64,000 nt of DNA from contig NZ_AULD01000017.1 of NCBI RefSeq assembly GCF_000425105.1, forward strand, positions 1-64,000. Reading direction: 5' to 3'. The notes under the pieces are model-generated. The model worked only from the letters and a program-made list of their open reading frames with translations. It had not been told where the DNA came from and searched no databases. The position numbers and the translations under genes are program-made. Origin of the DNA: Agrococcus lahaulensis DSM 17612 (GTDB taxonomy: Bacteria; Actinomycetota; Actinomycetes; Actinomycetales; Microbacteriaceae). Below, one piece after another: positions 19,322 to 27,206 of the stretch (its first letter is position 1; every line of letters begins with the position of its first letter).

Positions 19322-19417
19322 ATGCCGAAGCGCGAAGACCACCCCGTGACCATGCCGATCGCCGTCATCAACGACTCGTTCGTGATGGCGCAGATCCTGA
19401 CCCGGCCGATGCGCTGA
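19322..19417 (+). CDS. Predicted 31-residue microprotein downstream of the ArsR-like gene
   Basis: A short frame with a good GAGGAGA Shine-Dalgarno 6 nt before its ATG. The peptide begins MPKREDHPVTMPIAVINDSF and continues with a short hydrophobic stretch, ending LTRPMR; it contains four Met residues. It lies between the regulator stop and a strong terminator, so it would be cotranscribed. I do not recognise it. A spurious frame or the remnant of a larger gene (for example a transporter N-terminus) cannot be excluded, but the ribosome site and position argue for translation. Confidence 0.5.
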   Translation: MPKREDHPVTMPIAVINDSFVMAQILTRPMR

Positions 19418-19448
19418 GTCGACCGAAGACACTCCTGTGCAAGGGAGG

Positions 19449-19476
19449 AAGGCCCCCGGCAGCTGCCGGGGGCCTT
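19449..19476. terminator. Bidirectional hairpin terminator
   Basis: A perfect 28-bp palindrome (14-bp arms: AAGGCCCCCGGCAG and complement) lies between the convergent ArsR/microprotein unit and the valS unit. It can serve both strands. Confidence 0.88.
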
Positions 19477-19482
19477 CGTGGG

Positions 19483-19713
19483 TCAGTCCTCGCGGCTGAC
19501 GATCACGTCGTCGCCCTCGAGTCGGATGGTCGTGCCGTCGTCGAGCTCGACGACCGGCAGGCCCTCGAGCCACGTGAGCGTCCAGCGCCACAACGCCGTG
19601 TCGGCGCCGAGCTCGGCGAGCGTGCGCTCCTCCTCGTCGATCGCCGCGCGCATCGCGACCGGCACCGACTGCGGGGCCTCGCCGCCGACCGCCCAGCGGG
19701 TGCCGATCTGCAT
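19483..19713 (-). CDS. Small conserved-looking hypothetical protein coupled to valS
   Basis: A 76-residue soluble acidic protein. It starts MQIGTRWAVGGEAPQSVP, continues with a helical acidic stretch, and ends with a short beta-rich region (LPVVELDDGTTIRLEGDDVIVS). No family is recognised. Its ATG overlaps the valS stop (TGATG), and an in-frame GTG lies one codon earlier, so it should be translated by coupling with valyl-tRNA synthetase. It ends just before the shared bidirectional terminator. Function unknown. Confidence 0.7.
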   Translation of the reverse strand: MQIGTRWAVGGEAPQSVPVAMRAAIDEEERTLAELGADTALWRWTLTWLEGLPVVELDDGTTIRLEGDDVIVSRED

Positions 19714-22286
19714 CACGCCTCCTCGAGCTCGATCTCGGTGACGGCGAGCTCCGCCGCCTCGACGAGCGAGAGGTCACGGATGCGTCCCACGGCCTTGAGG
19801 TCGCCGGTCGCGGCCTCGAGGTGCTCGCGCAGCGCCGCCGGGACGCCGATGACCGCGGTCGCGACGGGCGTCTTCTGGCTCGCCTTCGCATCCGTCTTCG
19901 CCCGCCGGATGCCGATGAGCGCCTGGCCGACGGCCTGCAGCATGCCGGTCGGGGAGTGGTCGACGCCGAGCTCGTCGGCCTCGGGCCACGGCGCGACGTG
20001 GATCGAGCCCTCGTGCGACCACGACCAGACCTCCTCGGTCGCGAACGGCAGGAACGGCGCGAGCAGGCGCAGCTGCACGTCGATCGCGAGCCGCAGCGCG
20101 GCGATCGCCGAGCCGCGACCGGGCTCGTCGCCCGAGTAGGCGCGCTCCTTGACGAGCTCGAGGTAGTCGTCGCAGAACGTCCAGAAGAACGCCTCGGTCG
20201 ACTCGAGCGCCTTCGCGTGGTCGTAGCCCTCGAACGCGCGCGTCGCGCCGCGCACGACGGCGGCGAGCTCGGCGAGCATCTCGCGGTCGAGCCGCTCGGT
20301 GATCTCGCCGGGCTGCCCCTCCATTGAGAGCACGAACTTCGCGGCGTTGAGCACCTTCATCGCGAGGCGCCGGCCGATCTTGATCATCTTCGGGTTCTGC
20401 GGGTCGAGCGTCGCGTCGACGCCGAGCCGCGACGAGGCGGCCCAGTAGCGCACGCCGTCGGAGCCGTGCTCCTCGAGCATGCCGAGCGGGGTGACGACGT
20501 TGCCCTTCGACTTCGACATCTTCTTGCGGTCGGGGTCGAGGATCCAGCCCGAGAGCGCGGCGTGCTGCCACGGGGCGCGGCCGTCCTCGAACATCGAGCG
20601 CAGCAGCGTCGAGAAGAGCCACGTGCGGATGATGTCCTGGCCCTGGGGCCGCAGGTCGAAGGGCGTGATCTTCGACCACAGCTCGGCGCCGTCGGCCCAG
20701 CCGCCCGCGAGCTGCGGGGTGAGCGACGAGGTCGCCCACGTGTCCATGATGTCGACCTCGCCGACGAAGCCGCCCGGCTTGCCGCGCTGCGACTCGTCGA
20801 AGCCGTCGGGCACGTCGCTCGTCGGGTCGAGCGGCAGCTGGTCGGGCCGCGGCAGCAGCACGCGGTCGAAGTCGGTCTCGCCCTCCGCGTCGAGCGCGTA
20901 CCAGACGGGGATCGGCACGCCGAAGAAGCGCTGGCGCGAGATGAGCCAATCGCCGTTGAGGCCGTGCACCCAGTTCTCGTAGCGCGTGCGCATGTGCTCG
21001 GGGTGCCAGGCGATCTCGCGCCCGTGGGCGATGAGCCGCTCGCGGAGCGCCTCGTCGCGGCCGCCGTTCTTGATGTACCACTGGCGGGTGGAGACGATCT
21101 CGAGCGGCTTGTCGCCCTTCTCGTAGAACTTCACGGGGTGCTGGATGGGCTTGGGGTCGCCGACCATGCGGCCCGAGGCTTGCAGCTGCTCGACGATCGC
21201 CTTGCGGGCGCTGAAGACGGTCTTGCCGGCGAGCTCGGCGTAGGCGGCCTGCGCCTCCTCGCTCGCGAGCGCCTCGGGCGCCTCGGCGGCGAAGCGGCCG
21301 TCGAAGCCGATCACCGAGCGGTTCGGCAGGTTCAGCTCGCGCCACCACGTGACGTCGGTGACGTCGCCGAACGTGCAGATCATCGCGACGCCCGTGCCCT
21401 TGTCGCGCTGCGCGAGCTCGTGCGCGACGAACGGCACCTCGACGCCGAACACCGGGGTCGACACGGTCGTGCCGAACAGGTGCTGATAGCGCTCGTCGTC
21501 CGGATGCGCGACGACGGCCACGCAGGACGGCAGGAGCTCGGGGCGGCTCGTCTCGATCCGCAGGTCGCCGTCCTCGGACGTGAAGAGCAGCGTGTGGTAC
21601 GCCCCGGGCTGGTCGCGGTCCTCGAGCTCGGCCTGGGCCACGGCGGTGCGGAACGTCACGTCCCACAGGGTCGGCGCATCCGCCTGGTACGCCTCGCCGC
21701 GCTCGAAGTTGCGCAAGAAGGCGAGCTGCGACGTGCGGCGCGCGTCGTCGGAGATCGTGCGGTAGGTCTGCGACCAGTCGATCGAGAGGCCGAGCGTGCG
21801 CCACAGGTGCTCGAACTTCTCCTCGTCCTCCTCCGTCAGCCGCTCGCACAGCTCGATGAAGTTGCGGCGCGAGACGGGCACCTGGTCGGCGGCCTTCGAG
21901 CTCTTGCCCTCGCCGCCCTCGTGCGGCGGCGTGAAGTCGGGGTCGTAGGGGAGGGTCGGGTCGACGCGCACGCCGTAGTAGTTCTGCACGCGGCGCTCGG
22001 TCGGGAGGCCGTTGTCGTCCCAGCCCATCGGGTAGAAGACGTGCTTGCCGCGCATGCGCTGGAAGCGGGCGACGAGGTCGGTGTGCGTGTACGAGAACAC
22101 GTGGCCGACGTGCAGCGAGCCGGAGGCGGTGGGCGGCGGGGTGTCGATCGAGTAGATCGCGTCGCGCTGGAGCCCGGTCGCATCGAAGCGGTAGGTGCCG
22201 GCCTCCTCCCAGCGCTGGCCCCACTTCTGCTCGAGTCCCTCGAGGGCGGGGCGGTCCGGCATCCCGGAGGTGGGCATGGCGCTCAT
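19713..22286 (-). CDS. valS: Valine-tRNA ligase
   Basis: An 857-residue class Ia synthetase that charges tRNA-Val. The HIGH-type motif reads HVGH in PTASGSLHVGHVFSYTHTD near residue 50. The editing domain (CP1) follows, and KMSKS is at residues 589-593 (DRKKMSKSKGNVV). The anticodon-binding region contains WSWSHEGSIHVAPWPEA. The C-terminal coiled-coil arm of longer bacterial ValRS seems short or absent. A -10 candidate (TAGACT on the minus strand, 22379-22374) would give a leader of about 80 nt, and no T-box is seen. A small hypothetical gene is coupled to its stop. Confidence 0.97.
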   Translation of the reverse strand: MSAMPTSGMPDRPALEGLEQKWGQRWEEAGTYRFDATGLQRDAIYSIDTPPPTASGSLHVGHVFSYTHTDLVARFQRMRGKHVFYPMGWDDNGLPTERRVQNYYGVRVDPTLPYDPDFTPPHEGGEGKSSKAADQVPVSRRNFIELCERLTEEDEEKFEHLWRTLGLSIDWSQTYRTISDDARRTSQLAFLRNFERGEAYQADAPTLWDVTFRTAVAQAELEDRDQPGAYHTLLFTSEDGDLRIETSRPELLPSCVAVVAHPDDERYQHLFGTTVSTPVFGVEVPFVAHELAQRDKGTGVAMICTFGDVTDVTWWRELNLPNRSVIGFDGRFAAEAPEALASEEAQAAYAELAGKTVFSARKAIVEQLQASGRMVGDPKPIQHPVKFYEKGDKPLEIVSTRQWYIKNGGRDEALRERLIAHGREIAWHPEHMRTRYENWVHGLNGDWLISRQRFFGVPIPVWYALDAEGETDFDRVLLPRPDQLPLDPTSDVPDGFDESQRGKPGGFVGEVDIMDTWATSSLTPQLAGGWADGAELWSKITPFDLRPQGQDIIRTWLFSTLLRSMFEDGRAPWQHAALSGWILDPDRKKMSKSKGNVVTPLGMLEEHGSDGVRYWAASSRLGVDATLDPQNPKMIKIGRRLAMKVLNAAKFVLSMEGQPGEITERLDREMLAELAAVVRGATRAFEGYDHAKALESTEAFFWTFCDDYLELVKERAYSGDEPGRGSAIAALRLAIDVQLRLLAPFLPFATEEVWSWSHEGSIHVAPWPEADELGVDHSPTGMLQAVGQALIGIRRAKTDAKASQKTPVATAVIGVPAALREHLEAATGDLKAVGRIRDLSLVEAAELAVTEIELEEA

Positions 22287-22389
22287 GGCGTCTCGCTTTC
22301 GATGTGCGCGGCATCGCGTCCGGCCGGGCCCCGGGCCGGGGCGTCGGCATGATGCCTGGTTGTGCTCCGCGCCAGTCTACGCGCGGGCT

Positions 22390-22578
22390 TCAGACCCGGC
22401 GGCGCATCCGCCACTGCAGCACGGCGGTGACGGCGAAGAGCGCGGCGGCGACGAGGAAGAGCACGCGCGGGAGCGTCTCCGCCTGCAGCACGCCCGCGAG
22501 CGCGAGGAGCACGGCGGCGCCGACGTAGAGCCAGAGGGGAGCGGGCTTGCGGGGAGCGGGCTTGCGGGGAGCGGCCAT
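22390..22578 (-). CDS. Small two-helix membrane protein
   Basis: A 62-residue protein with a basic N-terminus containing a repeated PRKPAPRKPAP. Two hydrophobic helices follow (LWLYVGAAVLLALAGVL and LFLVAAALFAVTAVL) and a basic tail, WRMRRRV. This layout predicts both termini in the cytoplasm. The start is TAGCGT-GGAGGC-ATG, the leaderless signature seen repeatedly in this window. It is divergent from the fructosamine-kinase-like gene, with 50 bp between start codons. No family recognised. Confidence 0.7.
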   Translation of the reverse strand: MAAPRKPAPRKPAPLWLYVGAAVLLALAGVLQAETLPRVLFLVAAALFAVTAVLQWRMRRRV

Positions 22579-22628
22579 GCCTCCACGCTAGCCGGACGCT
22601 CCTCAGCGACCCGTGCCAAGGTGACCGG

Positions 22629-23414
22629 ATGGACGTCGTGAAGCGCGCACCGGACGGGGCTGAGCACCGGCTCGCGATGGAGGCCGCCGGCCTCGCGTGG
22701 CTCGCGGAGGCGGAGCCGGCCGGCGGCACGCGCATCGCGCGCGCTCGGCTCGAGGGCGGCGCGCTGCGCGTCGCCCGGGTCGCGGAGGCGGCGCCGACGC
22801 CGGCGCGCGCCGAGGCGCTCGGCCGCAGCCTCGCGGCGCTCCACACCGTCGGCGCCGCGTGGCACTGCTGCCCGCCGGCTGGCGCCGAGCCGCCGCTCGA
22901 GTGGGGGTCGTCGCGCGTGCCGCTCGCCGCCGAGCCGGTCGCCGACTCGTGGGGCGCGGCGTGGGCCGAGACGGCGGTGCGGCCGGTGCTGCGGCGCTGC
23001 CGCGACGAGGGGCGACTGGATGCGTCGCAGGCGCGAGCGGTGGAGGCGGCGGTCGACCGCATGGCCGCGGGCGACTTCGACGCCCCGCAGCCCGCGGGTG
23101 TCGGGCCGGTCGCGCGCATCCACGGCGACCTCTGGACGGGGAACGTGCTGTGGTCGGATCTCGACACGGGCGCCGTGCTCATCGACCCGCACGCCCAGGG
23201 CGGGCACGCCGAGACGGACCTCGCGATGCTCGCGCTGTTCCGTCTGCCGCTGCTCGAGCGCGTGCTCGCCGCCTACGACGAGGCGTCGCCGCTCGCGGCG
23301 GGCTGGCGCGAGCGCATCCCGATGCAGCAGCTGCAGCCGCTGCTCGTGCACACCCTGCTGTTCGGCGGGGGCTACGCGCCGCAGCTCGTCGAGATCGCGC
23401 GCTCGCTCGCGTGA
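22629..23414 (+). CDS. Fructosamine kinase family protein
   Basis: A 261-residue protein-kinase-like small-molecule kinase. The catalytic loop is IHGDLWTGNVLW (Asp base and Asn metal ligand), followed by the metal-binding VLIDPHAQGGHAETDLAML, both typical of fructosamine/ketosamine 3-kinases. Family members phosphorylate sugar adducts on amines so that they break down (deglycation); the bacterial substrates are often low-molecular ketosamines. The N-lobe is short, and the usual Gly-rich loop is not clear. ATG 22629 has no ribosome site; a weak CAAGGT lies 6 nt upstream. Confidence 0.87.
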   Translation: MDVVKRAPDGAEHRLAMEAAGLAWLAEAEPAGGTRIARARLEGGALRVARVAEAAPTPARAEALGRSLAALHTVGAAWHCCPPAGAEPPLEWGSSRVPLAAEPVADSWGAAWAETAVRPVLRRCRDEGRLDASQARAVEAAVDRMAAGDFDAPQPAGVGPVARIHGDLWTGNVLWSDLDTGAVLIDPHAQGGHAETDLAMLALFRLPLLERVLAAYDEASPLAAGWRERIPMQQLQPLLVHTLLFGGGYAPQLVEIARSLA

Positions 23415-23421
23415 GCGCGGC

Positions 23422-24039
23422 TCACGCCGGCACCTCGAGCACGCGCGCACCGGCCACCTCGGCCGCGATGCCGAGCTGCGCGAGCAGGGCATCCGCCTCG
23501 GCACGCCGGGCGTCCTCGACGACGATCGCGAGCCGGGCGCCCGTCGCCTCGTAGCCGAGCGTCGGCTCGAGGCCGGCCGAGCGGAGCGCGTGCTCGAGCC
23601 GCGGCGCGTCAGCGTGCGGCAGGAGCGCGACGAGCTCGGTCGCCGCGACCCGCGCGAGCCGGCCGGCCGCGTCGAGCGCGTCGGCAGCGATGCCGCCGTA
23701 GGCGCGCACGAGCCCGCCGGTGCCGAGCTTCACGCCGCCGAACCAGCGCACCACGAGCACCGCGACGTCGGTGAGGCCGCGACCGGCGATCGCCGAGAGG
23801 ATCGGGGAGCCCGCCGTGCCGGCCGGCTCGCCGTCGTCGTTCGAGCGGCTCGACTCGCCGTGCGGGCCGACGATCGCGGCGCTGCACACGTGCCGCGCGT
23901 CGGGATGCGCGCGCCGGGTGTCGCGCACGAGCGAGGCGAGCTCGTCGAGGCTCGCGATGCGATGGGCCGTCGCGAGGAAGCGCGAGCGCGAGATCTCGAT
24001 CTCGGCGCTCGCGCCCCTCGCGATCGTCGGCTGCAGCAC
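23422..24039 (-). CDS. YigZ/IMPACT-family protein
   Basis: A 205-residue protein of the UPF0029/YigZ family. The N-terminal IMPACT domain contains IEISRSRFLATAHRI, HPDARHVC, SNDDGEPAGTAGSPIL and WFGGVKLGTGGLVRAY, the family's strongest signatures. A C-terminal ferredoxin-like domain follows. Eukaryotic relatives regulate translation, while the bacterial role is unsettled. GTG 24039 follows GGAGG-containing sequence. It is convergent with the kinase-like gene, and an unusual palindromic element lies upstream, between it and the MFS gene. Confidence 0.9.
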   Translation of the reverse strand: MLQPTIARGASAEIEISRSRFLATAHRIASLDELASLVRDTRRAHPDARHVCSAAIVGPHGESSRSNDDGEPAGTAGSPILSAIAGRGLTDVAVLVVRWFGGVKLGTGGLVRAYGGIAADALDAAGRLARVAATELVALLPHADAPRLEHALRSAGLEPTLGYEATGARLAIVVEDARRAEADALLAQLGIAAEVAGARVLEVPA

Positions 24040-24073
24040 CCCACCATCCTCCCGCTCGCCCCGCGCGCCCCGT

Positions 24074-24165
24074 GCACAACGCAAGCCGGGCGCGCGATCC
24101 GAGCGGCGGATCCGAGCAGGCTGCTCGATCGGCCGCTGCTTCCGCTCGACGGGCTTGCGTTGTGC
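24074..24165. repeat. Nested palindromic element (14-bp outer arms)
   Basis: Outer arms GCACAACGCAAGCC (24074-24087) and its exact complement (24152-24165) enclose further hairpins, including CGAGCAG/CTGCTCG and AGCGGC/GCCGCT. It lies between two minus-strand genes (MFS and YigZ). It could be a terminator, an RNA-processing site or a mobile REP-like repeat; the arms recall the GTGCAC...TTGCGG elements near 36.9 kb. Confidence 0.6.
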
Positions 24166-24191
24166 GCCGGGTCGCGATGGGGCGTCGCTCG

Positions 24192-25550
24192 TCAGGCCGG
24201 CGCGGGGGTCTCCTCGGGGATGGCCGCCTGCGCGGCGTCCGCGTCCTCGTCGCCGAGGCGACGCATCCGGCCCGCCATGATGGCGCCGACGAGCGTGAGC
24301 GCCGACAGCAGCGCGAGCACGACGCCCGGATGCCACCACGCGCCGCCGGTGAGCACGCCGAGCTCGGTCGTGAGGTAGGGGATGAAGCCCGAGAGCACGG
24401 CGGCGAGCGCGTAGGCGACCGAGAGCGCCGAGTAGGCGTGGCGGCCGCGGAAGAGCTCCTGCATCGTGCCGCCGAGCGCCGCCCACGACGCGGTCGGCAG
24501 GATGCCGCCGACGATCATGAGGGCGACGAGCACGCCGAAGGTCGCGCTGCCGAGCACCCAGTAGATGGGGAAGGCGATGAGCAGCGTGCCCGCCGCGCCG
24601 AGCGCGACGACGCGCGCCGAGCCGATGCGGGTCGCGAGAGCGCCGAAGCCCGGCACGGTGACGAACTGCAGCAGGCCGCCGATCGTCGCGGCGGCGAGCA
24701 GCTGCATCTCGTCGAAGCCGAGCGCCGTGACGCCGTAGCCCATCGTGTAGGTGTTCATGAGCGAGTAGGAGCCGATGCCGAGCAGCGCCACGAGGATCGC
24801 GACGCCGAACGCGCCCGGCTGCGTGCGGATCGCCGCCCACACGGGGTTGCGCTCGCGCTGGCCCTTCGCGGCGAGCTCCTTGAAGACCGGCGTCTCGTCG
24901 ATCGACCAGCGGAGGTAGAGCGAGACGGCGATGAGCGGGATCGCGATGAGGAACGGGACGCGCCAGCCCCACGCCGCCATCGCCTCGGGCCCGAGCCCGA
25001 AGAACATCACGAGCATGAGGCCGCCCGCGGCGACCGAGCCGATGGGGGAGCCGAGCTGCGGCAGCGAGGCGAAGAACGGCCGCCGGCGCGCGTCGGCGTG
25101 CTCGGTCGCGAGCAGCACGGCGCCGCCCCACTCGCCGCCGATCGAGAGGCCCTGCGCGATGCGCAGCACCACGAGCGCGATCGCGCCGAGCAGCGCCCAG
25201 CCCTCGCCGGTCGGCAGCAGCCCGACGAGCCCGGTCGCGATGCCCATGAGGGCGATCGTGATGAGCAGCGTCGAGCGACGGCCGATGCGGTCGCCGAGGT
25301 GGCCGAAGAGGATCGCGCCGAGCGGGCGCACGACGAAGGCGATGCCGATCGTCGCGAACGACGCGGCGAGCGCACCGGCCTCGCCGAGCGCCGAGAAGAA
25401 GAAGGGGCCGGCGAAGAACGCGGCGAAGTAGGAGTAGGTGTAGAAGTCGTACGATTCGAGCGCGGTGCCGACCGTCGCCGCGGTGGCGACGCGAGCGGAG
25501 CTGCTCGAGCGTGCGGGAGCGGCGCCCGAGGGCGCGGTGGTGGTGGTCAC
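24192..25550 (-). CDS. MFS transporter, metabolite:H+ symporter (MHS) type
   Basis: A 452-residue transporter with about 12 helices. The first loop has GHLGDRIGRRSTL (motif A, preceded by RPLGAILFG). LRIAQGLSIGGEWGGA and RRRPFFASLPQLGSPIGS in the middle are typical of the MHS/ShiA/ProP group, which import organic acids or osmolytes with protons. The substrate is unknown. GTG 25550 has GAGGAG 5 nt upstream; a much longer frame extends upstream without support. It is divergent from a TetR-type gene across a region with a likely operator, so the regulator probably controls this transporter. Confidence 0.88.
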   Translation of the reverse strand: MTTTTAPSGAAPARSSSSARVATAATVGTALESYDFYTYSYFAAFFAGPFFFSALGEAGALAASFATIGIAFVVRPLGAILFGHLGDRIGRRSTLLITIALMGIATGLVGLLPTGEGWALLGAIALVVLRIAQGLSIGGEWGGAVLLATEHADARRRPFFASLPQLGSPIGSVAAGGLMLVMFFGLGPEAMAAWGWRVPFLIAIPLIAVSLYLRWSIDETPVFKELAAKGQRERNPVWAAIRTQPGAFGVAILVALLGIGSYSLMNTYTMGYGVTALGFDEMQLLAAATIGGLLQFVTVPGFGALATRIGSARVVALGAAGTLLIAFPIYWVLGSATFGVLVALMIVGGILPTASWAALGGTMQELFRGRHAYSALSVAYALAAVLSGFIPYLTTELGVLTGGAWWHPGVVLALLSALTLVGAIMAGRMRRLGDEDADAAQAAIPEETPAPA

Positions 25551-25583
25551 GGGATCTCCTCGCGGGGCGCGCGGTGGGCGCGG

Positions 25584-25606
25584 ATTGTCATACCGGGTGC
25601 AACAAT
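25584..25606. promoter_or_regulatory. Candidate operator between MFS and TetR genes
   Basis: An imperfect 23-bp inverted repeat, ATTGTCA...TGCAACAAT with CCGGG at the centre, sits in the 76-bp divergent gap. Its size and place fit a TetR-family operator controlling both genes. Confidence 0.45.
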
Positions 25607-25626
25607 AGCGCCGGAAGGAGATTCCC

Positions 25627-26274
25627 ATGGCGGCGGGTCGCACGCAGCGACGGGGCAAGGGGCGCGGGCCCGGTCGGCCCCGAGCCTCGAGCTCGGCGAC
25701 GATCCACGAGGCGGCGCTCGAGCTCTTCCTCGAGCGCGGCTACGGCGCCGTGAGCGTCGACGACATCGCCCGCCGCGCGGGCGTCTCGCGCGGCACCGTC
25801 TTCTCCTACTGCGAATCCAAGGCGGATGCGCTGTGGGTCGCCCTCGACGCGGCCATCGCGAGGGCCGGCGAGGCGCTCGAGGCGCCGCAATTGGACGGCG
25901 CCGGTCGCGCGCGGGGTGCGATCGACGCGCTCGTGGAGGCGATCGTCGGCGCGGTCGAGCCGTGGGGCAGCACACCGCCCGTCGTGCTCCGGGACGCGCG
26001 CGCGATGGAGGCTGAGGCGGCGCTCCGCGACGGCGCTCCCGCGCGGCTGCAGCCCCTCGTCGAGCGCGCGGCGCTCGCCCTGGCGCTCGAGCGCGACGCG
26101 CTGCCCGAGTCGCCCGCCGCGGCGGTCGCGCCCGTCGCGATCGTCGCCGCTGCCTGCGCGGCGCTCGCGGCGTGGGCGCTCGAGCCGGGCCGGCCCCCGG
26201 CGTCCGTCGCGGCGCGCGCCGCGATCGAGCCGCTCGCGGCGGCATCACGAATCCACAACGATCCGCGAGCCTGA
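25627..26274 (+). CDS. TetR-family transcriptional regulator
   Basis: A 215-residue repressor-type protein. After a basic Gly/Arg lead, a TetR helix-turn-helix is clear: IHEAALELFLERGYGAVSVDDIARRAGVSRGTVFSYCESKADAL in order over about residues 26-70. The C-terminal ligand domain is Ala-rich and variable, so no ligand can be named. ATG 25627 has AAGGAG upstream. The divergent MFS gene and the inverted repeat between them make that transporter the likely target. A lipoprotein gene follows after 47 bp on the same strand. Confidence 0.9.
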   Translation: MAAGRTQRRGKGRGPGRPRASSSATIHEAALELFLERGYGAVSVDDIARRAGVSRGTVFSYCESKADALWVALDAAIARAGEALEAPQLDGAGRARGAIDALVEAIVGAVEPWGSTPPVVLRDARAMEAEAALRDGAPARLQPLVERAALALALERDALPESPAAAVAPVAIVAAACAALAAWALEPGRPPASVAARAAIEPLAAASRIHNDPRA

Positions 26275-26321
26275 CCGCGCCTCTCCCTGCCTTCCCAGGC
26301 TCCCCGCTGATGATGGGGGAC

Positions 26322-27206
26322 ATGCGGCGCGGGCACCGGATCACCACGGTCGCCGCCGCCGTGCTCATGAGCGCGGCGCTCGTCGGCTGCGGCGCGCCGG
26401 CGACGCCGAGCCCCACCGACGCCGGCCCGGAGGTCGATGCCCCGGGCGTCGCGCCGCCCGACGCGCTCCCCGCCGTCAGCGGCTACGCCGGCGAGGCGCC
26501 CGGCGTGCGGCCGCGGCCGCAGGAGCCGCGGCCGGATCCCGTCGAGCCCGACCGTGAGACCGAAGCATCGCCGTCGCCGTCGCCGTCGCCGTCGCCCGAT
26601 CCCGCCCGAGCGACGCCCGCCCCGTCGGCCGTGCCCAGCGCATCCGCAGCCCCGAGCCCGTCGCCGACGCCGCCGGCGGCGCCGCGCGCGCTCGTCGACC
26701 TGGTCGTGAGCGTCGGCTCGCTGCCCGCGCCGACGTGGACCGACGGCGAGTGGGTCGAGCTCGCGCCGCCCGGCACCGTGCCGGTCGGCGAGGCGATCGC
26801 GCACGTCGCGGTCGCGCGCACGGCGAGCGGGGAGTGCGCCGCGGCCGCGGGCGCCGTCGACGGTGCGGCGAGCGAGGCCGCGATGGTCGCGCTCTCGACG
26901 GGCGTGGAGCGCGGCGGCTCGTTCAACGTCACGGTGCTGCGCTACCCGGGCGAGGCGGCCGCCGCGGATGCCGTCGTGGCGCTCCAGGCGCTCGCGGCGG
27001 CGTGCGAGGGCACGGAAACCGAGTCGGGCACCTTCGCCGCCGCGTCGTCGCCGCACGGCGCCGCCGTGGCCCTCGATGCCGACGACGTGGCGCTCGTCGT
27101 CGACGCGGCGGCCGCCGGCCGGCACGTCGTCGCGGTGCTGCACGAGCGCGCGCCTGACGACGCCGTCGCGTCGCTCATCGCCGCGCAGGCCGAGCGGCTG
27201 CGCTAG
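26322..27206 (+). CDS. Lipoprotein with Ser-Pro linker, unknown C-terminal domain
   Basis: A 294-residue secreted lipoprotein. The signal peptide (HRITTVAAAVLMSAALVGC) ends in a lipobox Cys. A long low-complexity Pro/Ser/Glu linker follows, including five Ser-Pro repeats encoded by a TCGCCG hexamer run near 26570-26600. A compact C-terminal domain of about 160 residues has two Cys (GECAAAAG and AACEGTE) that could form a disulfide. The architecture resembles PknH-sensor-like extracytoplasmic domains of actinobacteria, but I cannot confirm that. ATG 26322 is chosen over ATG 26310 because the signal peptide starts there. The stop shares CTAG with the convergent gene. Confidence 0.7.
   Translation: MRRGHRITTVAAAVLMSAALVGCGAPATPSPTDAGPEVDAPGVAPPDALPAVSGYAGEAPGVRPRPQEPRPDPVEPDRETEASPSPSPSPSPDPARATPAPSAVPSASAAPSPSPTPPAAPRALVDLVVSVGSLPAPTWTDGEWVELAPPGTVPVGEAIAHVAVARTASGECAAAAGAVDGAASEAAMVALSTGVERGGSFNVTVLRYPGEAAAADAVVALQALAAACEGTETESGTFAAASSPHGAAVALDADDVALVVDAAAAGRHVVAVLHERAPDDAVASLIAAQAERLR

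Noticed and set aside
26566-26602. Possible phase-variable repeat in the lipoprotein (TCGCCG hexamers)
   Set aside because: The unit is a multiple of three, so copy changes would only alter the Ser-Pro linker length, not switch the gene.
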